Assembly: GCF_023973825.1 (NCBI RefSeq)
Contig: NC_090121.1
Coordinates: 1,968,001-2,032,000, forward strand
Reading direction: 5' to 3'
DNA: 64,000 nucleotides
DNA from: Plasmodium brasilianum
Taxonomy: Eukaryota > Apicomplexa > Aconoidasida > Haemosporida > Plasmodiidae
Part shown: in pieces, positions 63,010 to 64,000 of the stretch
How positions within the stretch are numbered: the first letter of the stretch is position 1
Layout of the letters: each line of letters starts with the position of its first letter
Made by a program: the position numbers and the translations under genes
The notes under the pieces: generated by a model
The model's input: the letters and a program-made list of their open reading frames with translations, nothing else
Databases searched by the model: none
What the model was told of the DNA's origin: nothing

Positions 63010-64000
63010 AAAATCTTACTTTGTTGAAATAAATACATTTATTTCATTTCTAGAACAACGCATTCTTGAAATACAATGACATATATGTTAAATATAAAAA
63101 AAAAGATAAAACATTAGTTCTTCCCTATTCCGTATTCCATTGTATTTTAATATGAATGAATTATATAACAATAATTAAATTCATGTCAAATTAATATTTA
63201 TATAAATCGAAAAAAGATATATTATATATTAGTATGTAATACATTCCTTTTTTTATACAATGAATTTAAAATCATATTCCTTAACAAAAATTCCTCTTTA
63301 ATTTTTGTTTATATAGAAATAATATATTATATAGTATGTATAGTTTAAAAAAAACACTTATAATTGTAAATTAAATTATTTCTAAAACAGAAATTTATAT
63401 ACTAACTAAAAAATTTTACAGGGAGAAATACAGTTTCTTATGATTTTTATTCGAAGGAGGATTATATGATTTTATTAAAGTGTTATACAAGAAAATAAAT
63501 TTATATTAGTACATATTCATATAAACTACACATTATATTGAAATAGATATTTAGAATAACCCCTTGATAATATAACATACTATAAACGCATGAATAATTT
63601 ATTTATAATGTACGAAAACTTGTATTTATTTAATTATTAACTGTTGTAACGGTTAAAATAATATCTTTCAAATTAATTCAATTAAATTTTATTATAAGTT
63701 AGAATAATATAAGCACTTGTTAAGAAATCTTACTTCATAATTATAATCAAAATTATAATTCAAATAAATGAAAAAGGAATGTAACTAAAATATAAATGTT
63801 ATATAAGAAATTACTTATTCTTTTGTTAAGTTAGAAATATATTTCTTCAAAAAATTGGTTTTAATTATAAATGTACTATTCGATAAATAGGCTATGTCAT
63901 ATAATTATAAAGTAATCTATTAATTCTCTGCATTGTATTACATATGAAATTTACAGTTTTACTTTACCCTTTGTCACATTTGGCTTATTATAATATATAT
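63010..64000. other. Upstream flank of the minus-strand pseudogene, duplicated from 26.0-26.9 kb
   Basis: No gene seen. gttttaattataa at 63858 matches 26872, showing that the duplicated block reaches at least here and probably runs past the window end. Confidence 0.55.

Larger units (their letters stand above)
58433..63871 (+). repeat. Segmental duplication block 1, copy 2 (partner 21446-26885)
   Basis: Same order and orientation as copy 1: fam-l/m locus on the + strand, flank, unknown gene on the minus strand, upstream flank. It may continue beyond the window. Confidence 0.8.

Noticed and set aside
1..64000. CRISPR arrays, bacterial operons, tRNA or rRNA genes, telomeric TTYAGGG arrays
   Set aside because: None seen; spliced genes and composition point to a Plasmodium subtelomere, and no telomere repeat array reaches into this window.

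Overview
The window looks like subtelomeric DNA of a human-type malaria parasite, most likely Plasmodium malariae or a close relative. It is extremely AT-rich (poly-A/T and TA runs throughout). It carries two-exon exported-protein genes whose first exon encodes a stretch like MEQKNKL..F.I...TW.C and whose second exon carries a YRLLA-type export motif and two membrane segments. It also carries PIR and STP1 (surfin-like) pseudogenes. The species call rests on recalled family resemblance (fam-l/fam-m style genes), not on a search.

Layout on the + strand. (1) 0.1-10 kb: small exported-protein gene A (122-942), a dead two-membrane exported gene (4675-5634) and a dead fam-l/m gene of another subfamily (8678-9540). 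(2) 15.4-17.1 kb: a PIR pseudogene, with a possible second PIR fragment near 18.2 kb. (3) 21.4-26 kb: intact exported gene B (21446-22319), followed by an unrecognised degenerate gene on the minus strand (about 26.0 down to 23.5 kb). (4) 30.2-32.1 kb: an STP1 pseudogene on the minus strand. (5) 39.1-40.0 kb: intact exported gene C. (6) 46.7-47.6 kb: a lightly damaged PIR pseudogene. (7) 51.0-59.3 kb: exported gene D (51003-51870, broken donor site), a dead exported gene (55589-56534) and a dead fam-l/m gene (58433-59262). (8) 60.5-63.0 kb: a second copy of the unrecognised minus-strand gene.

Most of the window is a mosaic of old segmental duplications. The block at 21.4-26.9 kb recurs at 58.4-63.9 kb at an almost constant offset of 36,985-36,989 bases. 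The block at 0.1-6.4 kb recurs at 51.0-57.3 kb (offset about 50.9 kb). The 8.7-9.95 kb locus recurs at 58.4-59.7 kb (offset about 49.7 kb). The flank after gene C at 39-43 kb is a third copy of the flank after genes A and D. Only one subfamily, the four small exported proteins, has kept open exon 2 reading frames. PIR, STP1, the other fam-l/m subfamily and the unknown gene are all decayed. The four proteins would be expected to enter the secretory route through the hydrophobic exon 1 segment, be cleaved at the PEXEL-like site and be delivered to the red-cell compartment or surface as two-membrane-segment proteins. Their molecular function is unknown.
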